A stretch of DNA of 64,000 bases, taken from Porphyra umbilicalis. Lineage: Eukaryota > Rhodophyta > Bangiophyceae > Bangiales > Bangiaceae. How positions within the stretch are numbered: position 1 is the first letter of the stretch; every line of letters begins with the position of its first letter. The stretch lies in assembly GCA_002049455.2 (NCBI GenBank), contig KV919029.1, positions 1 to 64,000 on the forward strand. The letters are read 5' to 3'. This document shows, piece by piece, positions 44,448 through 53,951 of the stretch. The notes beneath the pieces were generated by a model that was given only the letters and a program-made list of their open reading frames with translations, had not been told where the DNA came from and did no database searches. The translations under genes and the position numbers were made by a program.

Positions 44448-44777
44448 GGACGCCGCGCGGCCGTCGTCGTCGTCGGCCGCCGCCGCCGCCCCAAGATTGG
44501 CGGCCGGTCGGCGGCGGCGCCGCTGGTGGCGGGCGGCGCCGCGTCCGCGGTGGCCGCGTGCGGCGGGGTGGGGGGGGGGGGGGGGACCTGGTGCGGGTGC
44601 GGCGGGCGGCGTTGCTCGGGGCGGCGGCGGCGGCAATGGCGGCGGTGGCCGCGGCGGCTGCGCCCGCCCCACCCGCCGCAAGGGGGCGGACGCCGCGCGG
44701 CCGTCGTCGTCGTCGGCCGCCGCCGCCGCCCCAAGATTGGCGGCCGGTCGGCGGCGGCGCCGCTGGTGGCGGGCGGC
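44448..44777. repeat. 90-bp perfect direct repeat inside the Harbinger element
   Basis: 44448-44537 is repeated at 44688-44777, 240 bp later, with no mismatch seen. It lies in the GC-rich spacer between the two convergent element genes. The perfect identity suggests a recent duplication or ongoing tandem instability. Confidence 0.85.
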
Positions 44778-45015
44778 TCCGTTTTCGCGCCGCGAGTGGC
44801 GGGCGGCGCTGTGTTTGTGGCGCTGGTGGTGGGTGGTCGCTCTTTTCGATGAGTCCGTTAGTGTTTTTTCTTTTCCTCGTCTGACTCTGTGTGCCGTGAC
44901 TTGAAGATTCTTGTTTTCTGTCGTTGCTCTCTCTCTGCTTTTTCGTCGAACTTGTATCATGGACGGATGGCAACAGATGTCTTTGATGCATTTTTTGCAG
45001 CTCTTTGGCCCCCAT

Positions 45016-46672
45016 CTACGCGTCCGGTCGACGCGCCCAAACGTGCTCGATGAGGTCCCGCTTCAGGCGGTGGTGCTCCGCTCGGCTGGTAACCCGGGCG
45101 CGCGCCGCCTGCAGCCGCTGGACTAGCGCCTCCCGCGGGTCGGCTTGCCCTCCCCCGTCTGGCGCGCCGTGCCCAAACAGTACGCCGGCACCGGTAGCGG
45201 TACCACCGACACCAGGCTGCCCATCTTGCCCCTCGACAATTTCTCCACCACCATCGGCCATCGCGCTGGCCCAGCCGACAGCTCCAGGCCCGAATCCACC
45301 CGTGTCTGTCATGGACCCTGGAGGGCATGGCTCCGTGCGCCTCTCTGTCCAACGAATAACGAATCACACAGAGTGGGACGGAGAGCAAAAATCAATCGAG
45401 TTCTCGGGCAATAGCACCTGATGTCAGTAACAGCGAGCTCCGAGGCATATAGATAGGAGCAATCAAAGTAAAGGAGAACGCAGAATGGACATGAAAAAGC
45501 TCCTGTTACGTACTTGGTGACTGAGCGTGCTGCTCCTTGCGGCGGTGGACAACGATCATGTTTTGCAGAATGGCACAGCAGGTGCCCACGTCCTTCATCG
45601 TCTCCACATCCCGGAAGTGCGACGGCCTGGCCAAGATCTGCCACTCCGTGTACAGGACGGCGTACACGCGCTCCGCGTCTTTGCGCCGCCCCTCCTGCCG
45701 AGAAGCGAAGAATTTCTCCTTTTCCTCGTCGCCCTTCGACGTGTCCATGAGGACGGCATGCTCGGGGTATATGCCGTCGCACAAAAAGTACGGTAACGTC
45801 CGTTCGGCGCCGTTAACTGTGTAGGTGATAGGGGGAGGAAAAGCACCGGCAATCATAGACTGAAAAAGAGGAGAAAAAGCCATCACGTTCAAGTCATTCA
45901 TGGCACCAGGCATCCCAATAAAAAAGTGCCACAGGTAAAGATCCATGTCCGCCACGGTTTCCATAACAATAGTTCGCTTCCCAGACTTACCCTGATATTG
46001 TCCGTGCTGGGCGACTGGACAGCTTGCCCACTCCCAGTGGGAGCAGTCGACACACCCCATGCACCCCGGGAAGCCAGCGTCCTCGTAAGCCTTCATAACG
46101 CGCTGTAAATCTGCTCGGGTGGGCGGACGGAGGTACACAGGCTTGAACTTATCGATAACAAAGCGAGAAAAGCTATGCACGGTCTCGTTAACAGTAGACT
46201 CTGACAAGCGAACGTACTCATCAACGCGGTCAGTGGCCTCGCCGTATGCCAGCACCCTCAATGCCGCCGAAACCTTCACCAAAGTCGACGATTGAGGCTC
46301 CCCGGTGGCGTTCACACGTTGCTGGAAGTACGGCTCGCATAGCGCAGCACGATACAAGCGGTCGAACACCACACGAGGTACGCGAAAGCGGCGCTCAAAG
46401 TCAACTTCGTCATAGATGGGTGGCTGTCCGTTCAAACCAAAGTAATCGCGCAGGTGAGCTGTCTCCCCCAATAGAAAGCCACGATTCTTGTTAGGGGCCT
46501 TTCCAGGATAAGAACATGGGCGCGGGTTAATCTCTGCCGCCTCATCCGCGTGCGCAAGCAAGTCGCCAACCTGCTGAGCTGCCTGGACAGCGGCCAAGAC
46601 ATCGTCATCGTCATCATTCGCAAAGGCGGTGGCAATGGCCAACATGGTGTGTTCCTCGTCGGAGTCCGACAT
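45016..46672 (-). CDS. PIF/Harbinger transposase (DDE_Tnp_4/Plant_tran type), spliced
   Basis: Predicted exons are 46672-45514 and 45317-45016 on the minus strand, 486 residues. The 196-bp intron has donor A|GTACGT and acceptor CTCCAG and splices in frame. Without splicing the ORF would end at 45506 as 388 residues and lose the conserved tail LKRDLIEHVWARRPDA, which the homologue at 62270-63772 has as LRADLTAHVWNDRGEL. The N-terminus is acidic. The catalytic core has Asp 209 (GCVDCSHWEW), Asp 260 (GAMNDLNVM) and Glu 334 (KDAERVYAVL), all present. The enzyme excises and inserts the element at 3-bp TNA targets, normally together with the Myb-like partner encoded by the convergent gene. I see no stop or frameshift. 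Confidence 0.9.
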
Positions 46673-47181
46673 CAGATGAGAGACAGAGGGATAAAAGCGT
46701 TACCGAGGACAACAGTAGACCGACAGGGAAACACGGTGCGGGAAGAAGACGGGCAGACGTCGGTTGGCTCAAGCGATAGCCTCGGTTCCCTCCAGCTCCG
46801 CTGGATCGAAGCACATCTGCGGACAGTCAACTCCTTTATGAGTTCTCACAATTCCGATATCGACCGGGTCCTGGCCGCGCGATTTCGGAGTTTTTGGCGC
46901 GATCACCATTGGATTCGCCCCTCGATCGATGGAGAACCGAAGCATACCAGCCCGTTCACTGGCGATCACAGCAGAGTGCTCTTCACAGCAGATTCTGTTG
47001 GAAGGACAGCTGATCGGCCACAAAACAGTGCCATGGCACTAGTCAGCGCCGCTAGGCCCGAGGTCGAGACGTGACCTGCTTAGTTTTGGCTCTGCCTTTG
47101 GAGAGCCAGTGACAGCGCCACACGTTGTGCACACGTGGCCGTTGGGTTGGACGGTTGGCTCCATTGGTGGAGATGCTCTGA

Positions 47182-49690
47182 CGGGGCCTGCATGGAGATT
47201 GCGGAGTGTGCGGTGGTGAGGGGGGGTGGGGTGGGGGGGGGAGAGGGCGCCAGAGCACGCACGACCGACCTGGCAACCCCGCTCCATCGGCCGACGGCGG
47301 GGCGGCCGCGCGACCGCCGGTGCCTGCCCACTGACGTGCAGCGGCGGGGATCGATCGCCACAAGCGAGCTCGCGAGGCGGGCAGCGGGGCGCGGGTGGCT
47401 CCCCTCACCGCCGCAGGGGGCGTGCTGCCGGCCACGCTCGCGAGTCGGCCGAGCGGCTCAGACGCGAGCGGACACGGCGCATCCCCCCCCACCGCGGCCG
47501 CCGTGCCCGTCTGCTGCCGCCGACGTTGGTGGATCTCGGGTATGGGCGCACGTGCGCGTCACCAGCGGCCGCCGCCGCGTGCGCGCGCCGCGGCCAGTGG
47601 CGGCCGCTACCGCTGCCGCCACAGGGTGTCAAATCCGCCCGCCCGCCGGGCCTCGGTCGGCACCGTGCGGCGCGGTGGGGGGGGTGGCAGCCGGATCAAG
47701 GGCCGTTGTGTGGGGCGACGGGGGGGGGCACCCGCGAGTCCCCACACTTGTGCGCGGCAGCACGTACACTTTAGCACGGTGCTGTCACGGAAGGGTGCCC
47801 CCCCGCACGATCCCCCCCCCCCCCCCTAACCCCGCCTCTCCACCCCCCTCCGTGTCTCGACTTTGGGCGGGATGGCCGCCGCCGACGGTGCTTCTTGGCA
47901 AGGCACTTTGCCCGCGTCCTCGATTCGACAGCCACGCAGTCGCGTGGGCGGCGGGCCCTGCCGCGGTCGGCCGGCCGCGGACGGGCGCGCGGGGAGCCCG
48001 TCGCCGCCTCGCCGCTGACAACGCAAGTCGGGTGCCGGTCTGAAGACTGCAGAGCGCGCCCTGGGCCGGGAGAGACAAGCTGCCACTCGACGACGTTGCA
48101 TGGCCCATGGGGGCGGGATTGGGGGGGGTGGCGGTAATGCGGAAAAGGTGTGAGTGTCGGCGACCGCCGCGGCGGCCCCCCGCCAGACACAAGACGTCCG
48201 CCGCCTGCCCGGCGGCCGGGCCGCGCTGCCGATGACGTCGGCACCGGCCTCGGCCGCAGTCACTCCGCTGGCTACGTGCCGTGGTTTGTCTCCTCCCCCC
48301 TGCCCTTCCTCGCCCCCCCCCTCCACGCCGTCGCGACGCTAGCGGCGTCATGGCACGGTGCCGGTGGCCGGCACAAGTCGCGGGGAAGTTGGTTAGCACC
48401 CCCCCTATCACCGGTCTCGCCTACCGTCCGCGCCAGTACCGTCTGCGAGCGGCACGTCGGAGCTGTGGCAACAGCGCGGCGTGCGTGTCGCCGAACCACA
48501 CGCCAGCAGCGGGAGCCGGTATGTTGTGTGAAGACCGCCCCCCTGGGCGTGGGCGGTTGACAGACGCACGGAGGCGCGACTGCGTTTGCCCCGCGAGTCG
48601 TAGATGCGACGGCGGAGGCCGCCTCACACGCCTCTTACCCCGCGCTCGTTGCTCGTGACGTCTCATCCCGCGTCTCGTTGTGCCCCCGTGCGCCGCGCAC
48701 GAGGCTGCCTTGTCACGCGCCGCGCTGGCTGGGCGTTCCATCGGCCCGCTCGGCACGAGGCACCGCGGCCGGCCGTGCAACCAGACTCACTCGACTGCGT
48801 CGGGTGACGAGCGTGGGGACTCCGGGCCAGCCGCCCGCCCCCGTCAATGGTGGCGCGGGGGTGCTGGGCGGCGGGCGACCGACAGTTGTAGCCGTCCGGC
48901 AGTGGGGCGTCGGCAGGGCGGGACGCCCGTCACAGCATGGTCGACGCCGGCGATGGCACCACGCCCGGTGTAGCCCGTGCTGTCCGCCGAGCGCGCCTGG
49001 GGTATCGTCGGGCGGCCACCACTACCGCTGGCGTGTCGTCCCAGCCTCGGTGGGTCTGCGTGGCGGTGACGGTGGCAGCGGCGTGCGCTCCACGCGCCCC
49101 CACGTTGACCGCGGGGTGTGCGCGCGCAAGTGCTTGCCCGCGGGCTGCCCGCAGTCACACGCAGGGCGGGCATGTGGCCAAGTCCAGCGCACCGCACGTG
49201 GTGGCTTGGCCGATTTTGGGCGGCGAGGGGCTCCCGGCAGACCACTGGCGCGGCGAGGGGTGTTTGGAGACCGCACGCCACCTGACTTGTTGCGCGGCGC
49301 CCTGGTCTTGTCCCGGTCTGCCGTCCTCCCCGGCCGCGCGCGCGGGCGCGTCTGCATCACAGCGTGCGCACGCAACGCGGCTCCCAACGCGCCCCGTGGC
49401 GGTCGGCCGGTCATGAGGCTCCCGCCCACGCGGCGGCACGCGCGTGGGCAACGGTCGGGATGGCGCCGGCGGTGCACATCCGCCACCGCGCCAACCATCA
49501 CGTCGCGGGGGAAGGCGCTGCGAGGGGGGGTAACCGCCGCCCGCTCGTCGGACCGCCCGCCAAGGCGGGGCGGCGGCGGGGAGGGGGCACCCAGGGGGCA
49601 TGCAGGGGGCATAGCCGTCCGTCCCCCGTGACTAGCGGTCCACTGACCGGCGGGGTGGCGCCGCCCCGCGAGGAGCTTTAAGCGGCTCCG
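47182..49690. repeat. GC-rich low-complexity region
   Basis: About 2.5 kb of GC-rich DNA with C and G runs (for example a C-rich run near 47811-47827). Long ORFs exist in several frames on both strands and are Arg/Pro/Gly/Ala-rich; none shows a domain. It separates the Harbinger element from the Cys-rich gene and may hold that gene's promoter at its right end. Confidence 0.65.
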
Positions 49691-49922
49691 CGGTGCGTGG
49701 CGGCGCCGACCGCGGCTCGTCTCTCCATCCACCGCCAGTGTACCGGCAGCGCACACCCGACCCGTCCGGCACTCTCGGCTCTCCTGTCACTACCCGCCCT
49801 CCCGCTCAAGGCCTTCCCGTTGGTCACGGTCTGACGTCGTGGCCCTCCACGCGCGCCGACCCACGCCTCTTCATCCGCGCGCCGTCGTCGACGACCCGGA
49901 AGCGTCCCGTGCCGTCGCTGCC

Positions 49923-50411
49923 ATGGCCCGCATGGTGCTCTTGCTGCTGCTGCTCGCCGTGGCGGGCACGACTGCTGCGGCGCCGACTGCGCCACGGGTA
50001 TGTCGCGTGGCCGACACGTGCACACGGCGCCTGCTCTCGGGCACCCCAGGCCAGATTGTCGCCAACGGGTGCGGCGTTGAGTTCTCCTTCAACAAGTCGT
50101 GCGTACCGTCCATCCTGAAATCGTGTGTGGCAAAGGACGAATGCGCACCCAAGAAGAAGGCGTTGCCCCTCTTGCGCGGCGGTACCTTCAAGAACACCTG
50201 CGGTAGGACGTTCCACATGTCGGGCTCATGCAAGCTCCTTCCCCTGTCGACCAGGTGCTACAAGGCGTGCGCGCGGCCCAGAGGGAAATCGTTCCTGAAA
50301 GTCATGCCGGGCGTGCCCGTGACGTGCGCGACCAAGTGCGTTGCCGCCGAGCGGAAGCAGAAGAAGATCAACAGCCGCGGCAAGAAGATCAACAGCCGCG
50401 GCAAGAAGTAG
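49923..50411 (+). CDS. Secreted cysteine-rich protein, unknown function
   Basis: A 162-residue protein starting at the ATG at 49923. The frame is open from 49839, but 49923 places a classic signal peptide at the N-terminus: MARMVLLLLLLAVAGTTAAA, cleavage likely after the Ala run. The mature part has 12 cysteines. Two tandem modules are visible: a Cys-Gly, then C-x9-C, C-x7/8-C and a closing C-x3/5-C (CGVEFSFNKSC and CGRTFHMSGSC). The C-terminus is very basic with two copies of KINSRGK. It should be exported and disulfide-bonded; an extracellular-matrix or wall role is possible but is guesswork. I recognise no family. The ordered Cys pattern and signal peptide argue that it is a real gene despite the GC-rich surroundings. 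Confidence 0.75.
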   Translation: MARMVLLLLLLAVAGTTAAAPTAPRVCRVADTCTRRLLSGTPGQIVANGCGVEFSFNKSCVPSILKSCVAKDECAPKKKALPLLRGGTFKNTCGRTFHMSGSCKLLPLSTRCYKACARPRGKSFLKVMPGVPVTCATKCVAAERKQKKINSRGKKINSRGKK

Positions 50412-50986
50412 GGGAGATAGTCGCATGTTTGCCCTGCCAGCGGTGAGCTCTGCAGCCGGTAGGCGGGCGGGGCGTTCGACTTGCTGGTCGTGATTGTTGT
50501 GGAGATTGTCATGGACCGGCCGACTGCCGACGCGACCGCGTGGAGTGTAGATAGGGTGCAGCGAGCTGTTGTTTTGGGTGTGGGCGGAGCTTTTTTTGGG
50601 GTGAGAGCGTCGGCTTTACCCACCAGCTGACCCCAGATTTTCTGCCCAGTTTGTGATGACAGTGGTGTGCCCATAGCGTGACGGTCATGTGTGATGCTGC
50701 ACGGCAGGGCAGAGAGGCTTCGTACCAGCTTACAAGCGCGTCCAGCCTCGAAAGGTAATGTTTCCAAAGTACAGTGCCACACTAGTTTTTGCACTCTGTT
50801 GACAATAACTGGACGTCAATGGATGGCTAGCTAGGCACGGGCGCCGCTGGTGTGTCGGTCACAGCAGACCGGCTCTAACTGCCGTTCTCTCGCACGCCGA
50901 CTGTTGCACCACTCTCACAAATCGGCCTCTGCGACCCCGTTAAGGCCGATTTGTACGAGTGGTGCGACAGTTTGCGTGCGAGGTTT
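50412..50986. other. 3' flank of the Cys-rich gene and unassigned sequence
   Basis: Probable 3' UTR followed by moderate-GC sequence without a gene. A short hairpin family member lies at 50888-50983. Confidence 0.5.
50888..50983. repeat. 96-nt hairpin related to 38488-38635
   Basis: CTCGCACGC..ACTGTTGCACCACTC pairs with GAGTGGTGCGACAGT..GCGTGCGAG around an apical CAAATCGGCCTCTGCGACCC segment that is itself inverted. The apical sequence matches the hairpin near 38.5 kb while the lower stems differ in sequence, so the loop is the conserved part. Confidence 0.8.
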
Positions 50987-51619
50987 TTCCCTGGCCTTTA
51001 GGACAGGGTGCTCTCAAAGTGTAGTGATGCACACATATACTTAGATCACGGGACTTGATCTCCGTTTCAGAGGTGGCAGTCTGCATTCGTGTCCTCAGGC
51101 ATCTGAGGGCGTGTCGACGTCGGAAGGGTCGCGATGACGCTAAAAGCGAATAGAGTTACGTGGCTGAGAAGGACTGTCCTGCCACAAGGGTCACAGGGCC
51201 CGGACGGTGCCTGCCCCCCTACCACCCCCCACCGCCCCGAGTTGGGCGCGGCGACCGCGCGCAGCGACTACGGGGGTTGAACGCGCCCGCGATGACCCGC
51301 GAGTGATCGTGCCTGCGCGCCGGCTTCTGTTGCGGCTGCCCGTCGGCCTGCCATCTACCGGCGCGGTTAGAGGTGCGCTGCGCGGCGGAGTGAAGGCCCC
51401 TCCCGTCGGCGTCGCGCGACGCCGGCGAGCCGCCGCCGCTGCGGTGCCGGCGGCGGCACCCTTTTCCCCGCCCCACGTTTCCCCCGCCACGGCAACGTGG
51501 CTGTACGTGCCCCCGTGCGCGCTCGCGGCTATGGAGTCGGCCGGCGTGCCCGGTGTCGATGCGTCGCCAAGCGCGCCACCGCCCTGAAGGCCAGGGTATT
51601 GCACGCACGTGCCTGGAAT
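50987..51619. repeat. Dispersed repeat, copy 1 (about 630 bp)
   Basis: Direct counterpart of 51936-53236. It begins TTCCCTGGCCTTTAGGACAG and ends GCACGTGCCTGGAA. The ends are partly inverted (CCCTGGCCTTTAGG at the left; CTGAAGGCCAGGG near 51583-51595), so it may be a non-autonomous TIR element. Its GC-rich right part has only low-complexity ORFs. No reliable target duplication was found. Confidence 0.8.
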
Positions 51620-51665
51620 CTTGCGAAAACGGCTGTATGCCTTGGGGCTGTCCATCCAGAGGCTC

Positions 51666-51835
51666 AGGGTCATTCTACACCAGCCCGAATGCCCCGAACG
51701 TCCGAACGCTGAACGGCCATATTGAAATACCATTGGCCAAGCATCCCAGCCGAGGCCACGTCGCCCAATGGGGTTTCGGTATGGCCGTTCAGCGTTCGGA
51801 CGTTCGGGGCGTTCGGGCTGGTGTTGAATGACCCT
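51666..51835. repeat. 170-nt hairpin (short foldback MITE)
   Basis: Arms of about 70 nt: AGGGTCATTCTACACCAGCC at the left pairs with the right end, and the stem continues through GAACGTCCGAACGCTGAACG with perfect pairing. It lies between the two copies of the dispersed repeat and differs in sequence from the other hairpin family. Confidence 0.85.
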
Positions 51836-51935
51836 CAAGCCGCCCAGCAAGATCGAGACTATCAATGTTGAATGAGTCATTGTTGATTGCAGTGTTCTCT
51901 TGGAACCCAACCTTTTCAACGATCGATGCGGCACA

Positions 51936-53236
51936 TTCCCTGGCCTTTAGGACAGGGTGCTCTCAAAGTGTAGTGATGCACACATATACTTAGATCAAGG
52001 GACTTGCTCTTCGTTTCAGAGGTGGCAGTCTGCATTCGTGTCCTCAGGCATCTGAGGCATGGATGGAAAAAATGATACATTTTTTACTCCGGCTTTAATT
52101 AATTAATAGATTCATTAACTTCATTTTTTGATTTTATCATTTTTAATGCATTTTATTACATTTTTTGACGAAGATGGACCAATCGAGAACACGTACCTCC
52201 CTCGCTGACCACCACGACGGCGTCGGCATTTGCACAGAGGACACTTGAGCAGATTCCCGCCCTCACACACACACGGCACCAGCGCGTCGCACCCCCACCG
52301 CCCCCCCCCTTTCCCAGTACATGTTCCCACCACGGGCTTGTGCACCATGCTCCCCCCCAACTCATCTGAGCGTCCCACTGCCACGGGAGGTGCTGGCGGT
52401 CATGCTCCATCACCCCCTTTACCTCGTACTGAAAGCCCCGCCCCCGGACGGTTGCAAGCGCCGAGGAATACGGCGCAACGACGCAGTCCTGGTGAGTCCT
52501 GGTGTAAATGGCTGTACCTGCCATAAGTTTAATTAATTCAAGGGGCTCGAAGGGCCGATGAATTAATATATTAATTAATTCATAAATTAATCTAAATAAT
52601 ATAATGCATACATTATATTGCTGCAATCCATGATCTGAGGGCGTGTCGACGTCGGAAGGGTCGCGATGACGCTAAAAGCGAATAGAGTTACGTGGCTGAG
52701 AAGGACTGTCCTGTCACAAGGGTCACAGGGCCCGGACGGTGCCTGCCCCCCTACCACCCCCCACCGCCCCGAGTAGCGCGCGGTGACCGCGCGCAGCGAC
52801 TTCCGGGGCTTGACGCGCCCACGATGACCCGCGGGTGATCGTGCCTGCGCGCCGTCTTCTGTTGCGGCGGCGAGTCGGCGGTTGCTGACGCCATCTAGCG
52901 GCGCGGTTACAGGCGCCTCGTCGCGCGGCGATCAGTCCCACTCGCCCGACCGTGCGCCGTGTCGGCCGCCCTGCCCGCCGTGCGCAGGTGCGCTGCGCGG
53001 CGGAGTGACGGCCTCGCCCGTGGGCTCGGCGCGACGCCGGCGGGGGCCGCCGCCGCTGCGGTGGCGGATGGGGCACCCCTTTCCCCGCCCGACGCTCCCC
53101 CCACCACGGCAACGTGGCTGTACGTGCCCCCGTGCGCGCTCGCTGCCATAGAGCCGGCCGGCATGCCCGGTGTCAATGCGACGCCGAGCGCGCCACCGCC
53201 CTGAAGGCCAGGGTATTGCACGCACGTGCCTGGAAT
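51936..53236. repeat. Dispersed repeat, copy 2, split by an insertion
   Basis: The first 122 bp (51936-52057) match 50987-51108, and 52633-53236 match 51101-51619. Between them lies a 575-bp insertion. The right part also has an extra segment of about 80 bp (near 52900-52980) absent from copy 1. Together with copy 1 this is a direct duplication or two independent insertions. Confidence 0.85.
52058..52632. mobile_element. AT-rich non-autonomous insertion, 8-bp TSD ATCTGAGG
   Basis: The uninterrupted copy of the surrounding repeat at 50987-51619 shows exactly what was inserted. The 575 bp begin CATGGATGG and end with CAATCCATG, a short inverted repeat, and are bounded by ATCTGAGG at 52050-52057 and 52633-52640. 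An 8-bp duplication fits hAT-type transposition. The element is strongly AT-rich at both ends (TTAATTAATTAAT motifs), in contrast with the GC-rich genome. No ORF of note is present. Confidence 0.85.
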
Positions 53237-53951
53237 TCGCTATTCACATATAGACCGTGTGAGGTTGTCAATGGGATGGCACGGAGCCACGCCTTCACAG
53301 AGCGTGGCAGTCAACAATACCACTGAAGAGACACTCATGTTTGGTTTGCAACTCCAACACTTTCTTTTTCAAATATTTGTAAGAGACGGACAGACTTCCA
53401 CAAAAAACGTTCGGAGCGGAGCCACGTAATTATGGGAGAGCAGCATGATTGTGCACAATATTGAGCACAAATCTACGTCCAGCCCGCGCACAACGCTGCT
53501 GCGAGACGCTCTCGACACCGTGGTCCAAGCGACACATTTTTGCTCGACCGCGCCGCACGCACACACGTACACTCGTCGTGGCCTGTGGTCAACGCGCACC
53601 CTGCGCGACAGACGTTGCGCAGGGCGAGCCTGCCCTGCTGTGCTTTACCCTTCGCCCGCCCGGCACGTCATCGTGCCTTGCCGCTGCGGTCTGTGCGGTA
53701 CACCAAGTTTGGGTCGAGCGGCCACGTGTGCGCTCGCGGTTGTGCTCTCTTCTGCCATCGTGTGGTGTTGCGCCTCGGGCGGCGTAAAGCGACGCATCGT
53801 TCTGGGCATTTTGTGTCGCGCCCTTCCCGAGTGCTCCACCCGCCCTTCCATCGGCAACCTGCTCGTCCTGGAGGCGATTGTCACGCTGTGTTGGCGGGGC
53901 GTGTTCCGCCGTACCACCCTTCAGTGCCGTTCCCCGTAGCAGGCAGTCGTC
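53237..53951. other. Upstream region of the PP1 gene
   Basis: No separate gene recognised. ORFs (for example 53445-53939 plus) overlap in several frames without known motifs. It presumably contains the PP1 promoter and 5' UTR; no element could be assigned. Confidence 0.45.

Larger units (their letters stand above)
41943..47178. mobile_element. Complete PIF/Harbinger DNA transposon with two open genes, TSD TGA
   Basis: A 5,236-bp element. The left end begins GAGCGTCTCCACCAATGG and the right end, read inward, GAGCATCTCCACCAATGG; similarity continues into CCAACCGTCC. It is flanked by TGA at 41940-41942 and 47179-47181, a TNA-type 3-bp duplication. It carries the two genes typical of the superfamily in convergent orientation: a Myb/SANT-like ORF on + and a DDE transposase on -. 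Neither is visibly broken. The 563-bp MITE at 11801 is its deletion derivative, so this family has been active in the genome, and this copy could still supply transposase. Confidence 0.93.

Noticed and set aside
47135..49756. Long ORFs on both strands in the GC-rich region right of the Harbinger element
   Set aside because: No conserved motif, strong Arg/Pro/Gly bias, and mutual overlap in four or more frames.
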